Position numbers and translations under genes: made by a program. A stretch of 10,737 nt of DNA from Lysobacteraceae bacterium (GTDB taxonomy: Bacteria > Pseudomonadota > Gammaproteobacteria > Xanthomonadales > Xanthomonadaceae): the NCBI GenBank assembly GCA_027483745.1, contig JAIXTZ010000101.1, positions 1 through 10,737 on the forward strand, written 5' to 3'. Below the pieces are notes generated by a model. The model was not told the DNA's origin, searched no databases, and saw only the letters and a program-made list of their open reading frames with translations. Shown piece by piece: positions 1-6,948 of the stretch (position 1 is the stretch's first letter; the number at the start of each line of letters is the position of its first letter).

Positions 1-82
1 CCATCGGCAGCAGGAAGGTGGGCTTGTCCTTTTCGGCCGTGAAGACCTTGGCCGGGTCAAGGAAGATGTCGACGAGTTTCAT
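1..82 (-). CDS. Yip1-like membrane protein, N-terminus only (partial)
   Basis: Only the first 27 codons are in the window; the gene runs off the left edge. It starts at the ATG whose complement is at 80-82 and reads MKLVDIFLDPAKVF, then TAEKDKPTFLLPM. This opening, a short amphipathic segment ending in a basic/proline stretch just before a presumed first membrane helix, resembles the start of proteobacterial Yip1-domain (PF04893) integral membrane proteins. A GGGGA ribosome binding site lies 8 nt upstream. It follows the DUF58 gene on the same strand after 114 bp, so it may be the last member of the MoxR module or a separate unit. The family assignment rests on N-terminal resemblance only; no membrane segment is visible. 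The function of these proteins in bacteria is not established. Confidence 0.6.
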   Translation of the reverse strand, partial: MKLVDIFLDPAKVFTAEKDKPTFLLPM

Positions 83-196
83 GCGCGCATTCCCCAATGC
101 GTGGAGGGAGAGTCCTCGAACTCAGACTGTGGCCTGACGCCGAGGGGTGGAAGTGACGGAGGTCATGGCCGTGATACGCCGAAGAAAGCCCGGCCC
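83..196. other. Intergenic region between the DUF58 and Yip1-like genes
   Basis: This 114-bp gap is the only sizeable one left of 6948. Apart from the RBS hairpin at 86-101, the minus strand holds a short TGAC-CTCC-GTCA inverted repeat and a 14-codon ATG frame (166 down to 122) with no Shine-Dalgarno sequence. I see neither a convincing sigma-70 promoter nor a GC-hairpin/U-tract terminator, so it is open whether transcription continues into the Yip1-like gene. Confidence 0.6.
86..101 (-). promoter_or_regulatory. Small hairpin presenting the RBS of the Yip1-like gene
   Basis: On the minus strand CGCATT-GGGG-AATGCG forms a perfect 6-bp inverted repeat with a 4-nt loop, immediately upstream of the ATG at 82. 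The loop and the next base make GGGGA, the only Shine-Dalgarno-like sequence for this start, at 8-nt spacing. The stem could extend by a G-T wobble and a further G-C pair. It could modulate ribosome access or be chance; there is no U-tract, so it is not a classical terminator. Confidence 0.4.
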
Positions 197-1501
197 TTAC
201 AGCCGTCCGGCGCGCTTGATGGCAAGGTAGTGCTGCACGAGGGCCGCGGGCAGCTGCTCGCAGCGCACGTCCAGCACGTCAATGCGACGCGCCCGCAGCT
301 GGGCATGGGCGCGCTTGCGCGAGGCCAGGTACTGCTGGGTGGCGCCGAGGCGCAGCGCGTCCTCGAAGCGAGACGGCTCGGCCGCCATGGCGGCGTCGAG
401 CGCGCCTTCCCGCAAGCTGGCCACGCAAACGAGGTGGCGGCGCTGCAGCAGCTCGAGGCCGGCGAGCAGGTCGTCGGCGTCCTCGTCACGCACGTTGGTG
501 ACCACCAGCACGAGGCTGCGGCGCGCGTTCTGCGCCAGCACGCGGCGCGCGGCCTCGAGGTAGTCGGCGGCCACCGGCGCCGGCTGCACGTCGAAGGTGG
601 CTTCCACCAGCGCGTCCAGGCCACCGACGCCGCGCACCGAGGGCACGCTGCGATCAACAGCGCCGAAGGTCTGCAGGGCGACGGCATCGCCCTGCCGCAG
701 CGCGGTGTAGGCCACCAGCAAGGCAGCGTTGAGGGCGTGGTCGAAGTGCGTCAGCCCACCGTCCTCGGCCAGAAGGCGGCGCCCGCAGTCGAGCAGCAGG
801 GTGACGCGCTGGTTCTTCTCTTCCTGGTACTCGCGCGAGATCAGGCGGCGCGCGCGGGCCGTCGCCTTCCAGTCGATCTGCCGCAGGCTGTCGCCGGTGC
901 GGTAGTCGCGCATCTGGTGGAACTCGGTACCGTCGCCGCGACGCCGGGCGAGGTGCGCGCCGGTCATCCGCGTGGCCTGCTCGGCGGTGTGCAGGGCGAA
1001 GCCCGCGAGCGGCGCGAAGTTCGGGAACACGCGCACCGGCGTGGGGATGCCGAGGCGGCGCGTTTGCGTCCACAGCCGCAACGTCGAGACCTGCCGCCAC
1101 CACGCGGCCTCGAACGCCACTTCGCCACGACGCGGCGGGAGCGTGCGGTAGACGAGCTCCAGCACCTCGCGGGGCGCGATGCGCAGATCGCGGGGCTGGT
1201 CTTCCACGGTCCAGTCGCCGGGGTGTCCGTCATGCAGCGTGCCGCGCAGCGCACCGCGGGCGGCGTTGGTGAGGCGCAGGGTCACCGTCGCCCACGGGCC
1301 GAGGGGCAGCACCGCCGGCATCTGCCGCTCGAACGCAGGCGACGGCTGCCGCGAGAGCGCCACGGCATCGAGCAGCAGCACAAGGCCCAGACCGGCACCC
1401 GCCCACAGCCAGTGCACCGTCGCCAGGCCGGCAAGCGGAATCGCCAAGCCGGCCAGGCCCCACAGGGCGAGCAGCGCGATGGTGGCGCGCGTCGGCCTCA
1501 C
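197..1501 (-). CDS. DUF58 family protein, membrane-anchored, vWA-like
   Basis: This 434-residue protein starts at a GTG that overlaps the moxR stop by four bases (GTGA) and ends in TAA. Residues 8-45 form two hydrophobic helices, an N-terminal membrane hairpin. A beta-rich region follows (about 65-165), then the DUF58 (PF01882) signature EFHQMRDYRTGDSLRQIDWK at 193-212. The von Willebrand A-like fold begins at LLLDCGRRL (235-243). A canonical metal-binding MIDAS reads DxSxS; here it is D-C-G-R-R, so only the first aspartate remains. In known systems DUF58 proteins pair with MoxR ATPases, probably as substrate adaptors or as clients. The adjoining moxR and their coupled translation support such a pairing here. 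The C-terminal region (about 330-434) has the alternating strands and helices expected of the rest of a vWA fold. The family assignment is firm; the target is unknown. Confidence 0.92.
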   Translation of the reverse strand: MRPTRATIALLALWGLAGLAIPLAGLATVHWLWAGAGLGLVLLLDAVALSRQPSPAFERQMPAVLPLGPWATVTLRLTNAARGALRGTLHDGHPGDWTVEDQPRDLRIAPREVLELVYRTLPPRRGEVAFEAAWWRQVSTLRLWTQTRRLGIPTPVRVFPNFAPLAGFALHTAEQATRMTGAHLARRRGDGTEFHQMRDYRTGDSLRQIDWKATARARRLISREYQEEKNQRVTLLLDCGRRLLAEDGGLTHFDHALNAALLVAYTALRQGDAVALQTFGAVDRSVPSVRGVGGLDALVEATFDVQPAPVAADYLEAARRVLAQNARRSLVLVVTNVRDEDADDLLAGLELLQRRHLVCVASLREGALDAAMAAEPSRFEDALRLGATQQYLASRKRAHAQLRARRIDVLDVRCEQLPAALVQHYLAIKRAGRL

Positions 1502-2487
1502 TTCTGGGGGGCCTTCACCCGCTCGCGCAGCGCGGCCAGCACCGCGTCCGGCGACTGGCCTTCGAGCTGCAGTTCGGGGCTCAGCGCGATGCGATGGCGC
1601 AGCGCTGGCAGCAGCACCTCGCGCACGTCGTCCGGCACGACGAAATCACGGCCCTCCATCGCCGCCTGCGCGCGCGCCAGCCGCACCAGCGCGAGGCTGC
1701 CGCGCGGGCCGGCGCCCATCGCAATCCCCGGCCATTCGCGGGTGGCGTGGACGAGGCGCACCGCGTAGTCGAGCACGCTGGCATCGACGCGCACCGACGC
1801 GACGGCCTGCTGCATTGCGACGACGTCCTCGGGCGCCAGCAGCGCCTTCAGCGTGGACAGATCGAAGTCGGCGCGCGCACGGCCGGTGCTGATGGCCTCG
1901 ACCATGCGCACTTCGTCGGCCAGCGAGGGATAGCCGATCAGGATCTTCAGCAGGAAGCGGTCGAGCTGGGCTTCCGGCAGCGGGTAGGTGCCCTCCTGCT
2001 CGACCGGGTTCTGCGTGGCGATGGTCATGAAGGGCGCGGCGAGCGGGAAGCTCTGGCCTTCGATGGTCACCTGCTGCTCCTGCATCGCCTCCAGCAGCGC
2101 GGACTGCGTCTTCGCCGGGGCGCGGTTGATCTCGTCGGCCAGCAGCAGGTTCGTGAACACCGGGCCGCGGCGCACGCTGAAGGTCTCGGTCTTCGGGTCG
2201 TAGACGGCATGGCCGCTGACATCGCTGGGCATCAGGTCAGGCGTGAACTGCACGCGCGAGAACTGGCAGCGCAGCACCGCGGCGAGGGCGCGCACGAGCA
2301 GGGTCTTGCCGAGGCCGGGCACGCCCTCGATCAGCACGTGGCCGCCGCCCAGCAAGGCGAGCAGCAGCTGGTCGAGGACGGCGTCCTGGCCGATGAAGGC
2401 CTGGCCGATCTCGCGGCGCACCGCAGCGACGCGATCGGCGAGCTCGGCGAAGGGCAACGGCGGCGGGGCGGGATGGTCGGGGCTCAT
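1498..2487 (-). CDS. moxR: MoxR family AAA+ ATPase
   Basis: This is a 329-residue cytoplasmic AAA+ ATPase of the usual MoxR length. Visible motifs are Walker A GVPGLGKT (55-62), Walker B LLLADEIN (114-121), sensor 1 IATQNP (156-161), the arginine-finger region LPEAQLDRF (170-178) and sensor 2 GAGPRGS (258-264). These belong to AAA_3 (PF07726) plus the C-terminal lid domain. MoxR proteins use ATP hydrolysis in chaperone-like maturation of partner complexes, generally with a vWA or DUF58 protein encoded next door, as here. The start was placed at the ATG at 2487 because the in-frame sequence upstream lies antisense-like across the DUF4350 gene and is Arg/Ala/Pro-rich; the family N-terminus (ELADRVAAVRREIGQAFIGQ) follows this ATG directly. 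It is the only gene of the module not overlapping its predecessor (38-bp gap), and its Shine-Dalgarno sequence is weak. Confidence 0.95.
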   Translation of the reverse strand: MSPDHPAPPPLPFAELADRVAAVRREIGQAFIGQDAVLDQLLLALLGGGHVLIEGVPGLGKTLLVRALAAVLRCQFSRVQFTPDLMPSDVSGHAVYDPKTETFSVRRGPVFTNLLLADEINRAPAKTQSALLEAMQEQQVTIEGQSFPLAAPFMTIATQNPVEQEGTYPLPEAQLDRFLLKILIGYPSLADEVRMVEAISTGRARADFDLSTLKALLAPEDVVAMQQAVASVRVDASVLDYAVRLVHATREWPGIAMGAGPRGSLALVRLARAQAAMEGRDFVVPDDVREVLLPALRHRIALSPELQLEGQSPDAVLAALRERVKAPQK

Positions 2488-2525
2488 GCGCGGGTCCGGT
2501 TCGGGTGGCGAGGCGAAAGTGGGGA

Positions 2526-3698
2526 TCAGAGTCGGTGCAGCAGGGTGGCGAGCGTGGCGACGGCCTCGCGGAACTGGTCGGGCGTGGCGCGATGCGGCAG
2601 CGCGAGCGCCGCGGCGATGGTGTCGACGGGGACGCGGCTGCGGTCGGCCAAGGCCCGAGCCAGCGCGGCCTCGTCGAGACGCGCCAAGGCATGGCGTTGC
2701 GCGAGGCGCTCCAGCACGGCCTCGCGCAGCGCGGCATGCAGGGAGGCGCCGTGATCGTTGCGGAAGGCGAACTGCCCGGCGGCGTCGATGTGCTCCATCA
2801 GCGCGCGGCGATGCGCGGCCGGCGAGGGCACCATCGGCCCGAGGCGCTGGCTGGCCCAGCGGAGCCACGCCAGCAGGGCGAGCCCGAGGCCGAGCATCAC
2901 CGGCCAGCCTTCGCGCCACAGCAGGGCTGTCAGCGAACCGCCGCGGTGGCTCAGCAGCCACACCGCATCGCCGTCCAACCAGTCGCCGGCCAGCTGCGCC
3001 ATCAGGCGCGTCTGCGCATCGCGACGCTGCTCGCGTTCGGCATCGGCCTCGGTATCCCCGACGCTGCCGACGGGGTAGAGGTGGTGGTTCGCGAAGGCGT
3101 CCAGGTCGCTCAGCACCAGCACCTCGCCTTCGCCATACGGCAGGCGGGCAAGGCGGGCGTGGCCGGCCTTGGGCCAGACCAGCGCGCCCTCGGCGTGATC
3201 CGTCACCGCGAACGGAGTGCCGCAGACGACCCCGGTGATGCCGTCGGCGAGGCGGAGACGCGGGCAGTCGACCTCGGCCGCGGCACCGCGCAGCGCTTCC
3301 ACCCCCAAGCCTTCACCGAGCATGGTCGAAAGCGACGGCGCGGCATCACCGGACGGCATGGGCAGCACAAGGCGTCCACCCTGCTCCACCCAGTCCAGCA
3401 GGGCCCAGCTGTCGTCCTCGGTTTCCACCTGCGCTTCCGGGTAGAGCAGCACCAGCGTGCCGCGCGGCGGCGGCGGGGTGCGGCGGAAGTCGACATGCCC
3501 CTTCAGCGCCACGGCCTGCCCGGCAGCGCGCAGCGCCAGTGTCAGCCCATGCAGCGGATTCGCGCGGGCGTCCGCGGTGGGCGGCGTCGGCTCCTCAACC
3601 GTGATGCGCTCGTGGGTGGCGAGGAACACGCCCACCATCAGGCCGGCAACGACGATGGCCACGACACCGAGGGCGAGGTTGCGACGCAGCGGACTCAT
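2526..3698 (-). CDS. DUF4350 domain protein, two membrane segments
   Basis: This is a 390-residue protein whose ATG overlaps the preceding stop (ATGA), with GAGG 7 nt upstream. A basic N-terminus (SPLRRN) and a helix at about 9-27 suggest a signal anchor. Residues 30-262 would then face the periplasm and contain the DUF4350 region, including ALLDWVEQGGRLVLP (99-113), resembling the GATase-like fold of the family, and LSDLDAFANHHL (196-207). A second helix at about 264-283 is followed by RWASQRLGPMVPSP and a cytoplasmic helical tail to residue 390. Two cysteines (145 and 159) in the predicted periplasmic part could form a disulfide. There is no known enzymatic activity. Its fixed place between the DUF4129 and MoxR genes suggests a membrane-bound partner of the MoxR/DUF58 pair. 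The topology is inferred from hydrophobicity and positive charges only. Confidence 0.88.
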   Translation of the reverse strand: MSPLRRNLALGVVAIVVAGLMVGVFLATHERITVEEPTPPTADARANPLHGLTLALRAAGQAVALKGHVDFRRTPPPPRGTLVLLYPEAQVETEDDSWALLDWVEQGGRLVLPMPSGDAAPSLSTMLGEGLGVEALRGAAAEVDCPRLRLADGITGVVCGTPFAVTDHAEGALVWPKAGHARLARLPYGEGEVLVLSDLDAFANHHLYPVGSVGDTEADAEREQRRDAQTRLMAQLAGDWLDGDAVWLLSHRGGSLTALLWREGWPVMLGLGLALLAWLRWASQRLGPMVPSPAAHRRALMEHIDAAGQFAFRNDHGASLHAALREAVLERLAQRHALARLDEAALARALADRSRVPVDTIAAALALPHRATPDQFREAVATLATLLHRL

Positions 3699-5257
3699 GT
3701 GCGGCCCTCACCGAAGGCCTCGGGCCACGCCGCGATGAGCGCCTCGAAGGCCGCGGCCTCCGGGCGCGCGCCGGCGTAGGCCACGGCGCGCCAGGCCTGC
3801 ACCAGACGACGCACGTGCTCGGCGGCCGGCGCATGCGCGAGGGTGCGGGCGGCGCGCAGCAGCTCGCCTTCCGTGGTGCCCGGCGGCAGCGGTCGCGGGC
3901 GCCGCGCCGAGACTTCGCGCAGGCCAGCGCGATACAGGCAGGCGAAGGCTTCGCGGGCTTGGCCACGTCCCCACTCGGCGCGCGCGCGCTGCAGCAGTTC
4001 CGGCGCGGCGGCGACGTCTTCCGGCGCGAGACCGCGGTGGCGCAGCGGCGGCGGCGCGTGCACCTCGGCCGCACGCTCGCGACGCCAGGGCAGCCAGTCG
4101 CGATAGCGCCAAAGCACGTAGGCGAGCGCCAGCAAAGCGACGGCCCAAAGCAGCAGCTCGGCGGCCATGCCGACGAGGCGGCTCGCCAGCTCGCCGAGGC
4201 GCTCGCGCCAGTCGATCAGCGGCTGCGCCTGTGCCTCGTCGAGGTGCTCGGAGAGCAGGTCCTTCATCCGCCAGCGCTGCACCGTCTTCGTGCCGCCGAG
4301 CGAGGGATCGTTTCGCGCCTCGCGCAGCGCTGCATCCAACCGGGCGATTTGCTCGTCATCCGCGAAACCCGCGGGTAGGGGCGTCGCGCGCTCGGGCAGG
4401 TCGAGCGCCTTCGCCGCCTTCTCCTTCGCTTCGGGCGCCGTTGGCATCGCCAGCACCGCGAGCAGCAGCACGAGTGCGCCGCCGACGCCGCGACCGGCCG
4501 CCACGGCGCGCGCCGCCATGCGCTTGAAGCCGAGCTCAAGGTCCCAGGCCTCGAGGTGCACGCGGCGGCTCAGGTACAGGCCGAATCCGGCGGCGACGAA
4601 GAACGGCTCGATCACCAGCACGCCGACACAGCCCACCGCGTTGATCACCAGATCGAGCCACGGCGTGGCGTCGGTGCCCAGCGCGCCCATCCAGTCGTCG
4701 CCGCGGGCCTCCCACCATTCCAGCGGGATCATCAGCCCGACCAGCGCCCAGACGCCGGCCACCAGCACCAGCTCGAACCACGGCAGCAGCAGCCACAGCC
4801 CGGCGGCCTGCGGCGCGCCGTCGCGGCGCAGCAGGTGGCGACGCTGGCCGCGCTCGGCGCGCGGCAGGCCCTCGAGCAGGTCACTGGGCAGCGACAGCGC
4901 GCGGAACGGGTCGAAGCGCAGCCACAGCAGGCGCGGCAGCGTCGGGCCCCAGCCCCAACGCCATGCGGCGCGGTACACCTCGGCACGCGTCGGCTCGTGG
5001 CCGAACACCGCCCGCGACAGCACGAACAGCGGAATGCGGTCGAGCGCGGGCTTCAGCCACCACAGCATCAGCGGCGTCAGCCACAGCCAACCGAGGAGGT
5101 GGCCGAGGCCGAGCAGCAGCGCGCACAGCAGGCCGGCGCAGAGCAGCCACGGCCCGACCCAGGCGCGCGCGTGGTGGCGCGCCAGCGCGATGCCGAGATC
5201 GACGGCCTCCCACGCCGTGCGGGCGCGCAGCGCGACGCCGAGGCGGTCAATCCGCAT
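3695..5257 (-). CDS. DUF4129 domain polytopic membrane protein
   Basis: This is a 520-residue protein overlapping the SpoIIM-like gene by 11 bp at its start and the DUF4350 gene by 4 bp at its end. Hydrophobic stretches lie at about 34-67 (one or two helices), 153-178, 202-228, 256-271 and 363-383. Between the last two is a charged segment (272-362) of likely periplasmic location. The last helix is followed by WRYRDWLPWRRER and a C-terminal domain (about 425-512) matching the DUF4129 pattern: ELLQRARAEWGRGQAREAFA, then LYRAGLREV and PGTTEGELLRAAR. DUF4129 is best known as the cytoplasmic tail of membrane transglutaminase-like proteins encoded beside MoxR/DUF58 pairs. Here no transglutaminase Cys-His-Asp core is visible, so the tail sits on a different membrane scaffold. 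Its role is unknown; a membrane docking subunit of the module is my inference. Confidence 0.85.
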   Translation of the reverse strand: MRIDRLGVALRARTAWEAVDLGIALARHHARAWVGPWLLCAGLLCALLLGLGHLLGWLWLTPLMLWWLKPALDRIPLFVLSRAVFGHEPTRAEVYRAAWRWGWGPTLPRLLWLRFDPFRALSLPSDLLEGLPRAERGQRRHLLRRDGAPQAAGLWLLLPWFELVLVAGVWALVGLMIPLEWWEARGDDWMGALGTDATPWLDLVINAVGCVGVLVIEPFFVAAGFGLYLSRRVHLEAWDLELGFKRMAARAVAAGRGVGGALVLLLAVLAMPTAPEAKEKAAKALDLPERATPLPAGFADDEQIARLDAALREARNDPSLGGTKTVQRWRMKDLLSEHLDEAQAQPLIDWRERLGELASRLVGMAAELLLWAVALLALAYVLWRYRDWLPWRRERAAEVHAPPPLRHRGLAPEDVAAAPELLQRARAEWGRGQAREAFACLYRAGLREVSARRPRPLPPGTTEGELLRAARTLAHAPAAEHVRRLVQAWRAVAYAGARPEAAAFEALIAAWPEAFGEGRT

Positions 5258-6248
5258 CGGTGCGCCCTCGGCCGCCCATCGCCAGCCACCAGAAGATGGC
5301 GATCCACAGCGCCGCCGCCAGCGGGAAGCGCACCAGGTCGGGCAGGTCCGACTTCGACGACCAGAAGGCCTCGATGAAGGCCGCCAGCAGCAGCATCACG
5401 AACACGCCGAGGCAGAGCTTGGCGCCGTCGCGGCCGGAGGCGACCAGCGCGTCGCGGCGGCGCAGGCGGCCCGGCGCGATCAGCGAGAGGCCGATGCGCA
5501 GGCCCGCGCCGCCCGCAATGACGATGGCGGTGAGCTCCGGCGCGCCGTGGGTGACGACGAAGCGCCAGAAGGTGTCGCCGTAACCCGACACGTGCAGGTG
5601 GCCGGCCACACCGCCGATCATCAGGCCGTTAAACACCATCACGTACAGCGCGCCGAGGCCCGCCGGCAGCCCCGACGCGAAGCTGCGGAAGCCGATGCTG
5701 ATGTTATTCATCACGTAGAAGCCGAACATCGCGAAATCGCCATCGGCGCCGCGATCGCGGCCGAAGTGCTCGGCCGCCGGGTCGTACATCGCTTCCATGT
5801 CCGCGAGCATCGAGGCGTCGAACAGCAGCCACGCCACGTCAGGGCGGAACTGCAGCAGGGTGAACACGCCCACCAGCGGCACGAGGAAAAGCGCCGCCGA
5901 GAGCGCCATGCACCCGGCGTGCTTGCGCACCAGGCGCGGGAATCCGGCCAGCACGAAATCCCAAGCGGCGCGCCAGCGCGGGCGCGGCGGGCGGTAGAGC
6001 TGGCGGTGGCCGCGTTCGACGAGGGCCTGCAGCGGCTCGACCACGGCGGGGCTATAGCCGCGCTGCTTGGCCAGCGCCAAGTGCTGGCACACGCGGCGAT
6101 AGCGCGCGGGGAACTCGGCGTCGGCCAGCACGCCGCCTTCGAGCGGCGGGCGCTTCAGCGGCGCATCGGATTCGCGACGGTCGAGCCAGTCGGCGAGCTG
6201 CGCCCACTCCCCGGCGTGGTGGGCGACGAAGGGTTCCTGCCTACGCAT
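5247..6248 (-). CDS. SpoIIM-like (DUF95) integral membrane protein
   Basis: This is a 333-residue membrane protein of the stage II sporulation protein M family (PF01944). About 110 soluble, mostly helical N-terminal residues precede hydrophobic segments at about 112-133, 171-190, 197-216, 238-258, 276-296 and 306-324. Family hallmarks are NNISIGFRSFASGLPAGLG (181-199) and THGAPELTAIVIAGGAGLRI (233-252), with His234 and Glu238 in the membrane-associated HGxxEL motif. Despite the name, non-spore-formers carry this family widely, often beside RDD and MoxR/DUF58 genes as here, so a sporulation role is not implied. I chose the ATG at 6248 because it overlaps the RDD stop by 8 bp and has GGAG 8 nt upstream. 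A longer reading to 6311 would add 21 Arg/Ala-rich residues inside the RDD gene. The molecular function is unknown; a membrane channel or remodelling role has only been speculated. Confidence 0.92.
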   Translation of the reverse strand: MRRQEPFVAHHAGEWAQLADWLDRRESDAPLKRPPLEGGVLADAEFPARYRRVCQHLALAKQRGYSPAVVEPLQALVERGHRQLYRPPRPRWRAAWDFVLAGFPRLVRKHAGCMALSAALFLVPLVGVFTLLQFRPDVAWLLFDASMLADMEAMYDPAAEHFGRDRGADGDFAMFGFYVMNNISIGFRSFASGLPAGLGALYVMVFNGLMIGGVAGHLHVSGYGDTFWRFVVTHGAPELTAIVIAGGAGLRIGLSLIAPGRLRRRDALVASGRDGAKLCLGVFVMLLLAAFIEAFWSSKSDLPDLVRFPLAAALWIAIFWWLAMGGRGRTDAD

Positions 6249-6948
6249 CGCCGGCGCTCCGCCCCGCCAACCAGCGCGCCGCGGCGAGCACGCGCTCGCG
6301 CGCCGCATCACCCTGCAGGCCCGTCACCGGCGAAAGGTGCTCACAGAGCTCGTTCTGCCGCGCCACGCTCAAGCTGCGACTGCGCTCGCCAAAGGCCACC
6401 AGCGCCTGCTGCTCCTCCACGCCCAGCGGCACCGGCCAGCGCTGCACCTCGCCGGGCGGCAGTGCGCTCGGGCGACGCGGCGGATCGACGTAGGCCACCA
6501 CGGTGTCGGCAACGAGATCGCCAAGGCGGCGCGAATGCGCGTCGGCCAGCATGCTGACCAGCCCCGCGCCGTAGAGCACCGGCAGCATGTCGACGGTGCG
6601 CAGGAAGTTGCGCGTGATGGAGGCCAGCCAGCCCACCGGTGCCCCGTCGCCGCGCAGCACGCGCAGGCCGAGCGCGCGCTTGCCGGGCGTCTGCCCGTGC
6701 CACAGCACCTCGAACAGGATGGGGTAGCCCCACGTGAGCACGAAGAGCAGCAGCAGCATGACGCCCATGCCGGTCTCGCCAGCGATGCCGAGCACCGTCG
6801 CGGCGCTGATATACACCGTGCCGCGGACGCCGAGGTCGATCAGCCAGGCCAGCGCGCGCGGTACGGCACCGGCGGCGCGCAGCACGAGCGCCACGCCTTC
6901 CGGCGTTTCGACCTGTCGCAAGGTGTCGAGCGGGGGGGCTTCGCTCAT
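6241..6948 (-). CDS. RDD family membrane protein with C-terminal helical extension
   Basis: This is a 235-residue protein and the first gene of the MoxR module. The RDD domain (PF06271) covers about residues 25-153: RALAWLIDL (31-39) with the conserved Arg and Asp, membrane helices at about 41-57 and 61-82, GQTPGKRALGLRV (85-97), RNFLRTVDMLP (113-123) and a third hydrophobic stretch ending in RRLGDLVADTVV (140-151). An 80-residue, mostly helical, hydrophilic tail (156-235) follows that is not part of the core domain. RDD proteins are small membrane proteins; some have been linked to ion transport, but nothing here proves that role. The start at the ATG at 6948 has no good Shine-Dalgarno sequence, while a 16-codon upstream frame ends over it in ATGA. 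The stop is TAG, unlike the neighbours' TGA. A run of seven C in the coding strand covers codons 4-6. Confidence 0.92.
   Translation of the reverse strand: MSEAPPLDTLRQVETPEGVALVLRAAGAVPRALAWLIDLGVRGTVYISAATVLGIAGETGMGVMLLLLFVLTWGYPILFEVLWHGQTPGKRALGLRVLRGDGAPVGWLASITRNFLRTVDMLPVLYGAGLVSMLADAHSRRLGDLVADTVVAYVDPPRRPSALPPGEVQRWPVPLGVEEQQALVAFGERSRSLSVARQNELCEHLSPVTGLQGDAARERVLAAARWLAGRSAGDA

Noticed and set aside
122..166. 14-codon ATG frame (minus strand) in the gap before the Yip1-like gene
   Set aside because: No Shine-Dalgarno sequence, no overlap with the downstream start, and nothing distinctive in the peptide.
101..1768. 555-residue open frame on the plus strand opposite the DUF58 gene
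   Set aside because: The translation is low-complexity (Gly, Arg, His, Gln, Ala) with no motifs, fully antisense to a gene with a clear DUF58 signature.
1498..2961. Longer MoxR reading with 158 extra N-terminal residues
   Set aside because: The extension lies across the DUF4350 gene in another frame, is Arg/Pro/Ala-rich, and the family N-terminus begins right after the ATG at 2487.
4167..6557. 796-residue open frame on the plus strand, opposite the SpoIIM, DUF4129 and RDD genes
   Set aside because: It is an antisense shadow: Ser/Arg/Ala/Pro/His/Gln-rich low complexity, no domain pattern, and it spans several well-recognised genes on the other strand. High GC content suppresses stop codons.
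6932..6938. Run of seven G (seven C on the coding strand) in codons 4-6 of the RDD gene as a phase-variation tract
   Set aside because: Seven bases is short for slippage-driven switching and ordinary for Pro/Ala codons at this GC content; the frame is intact.
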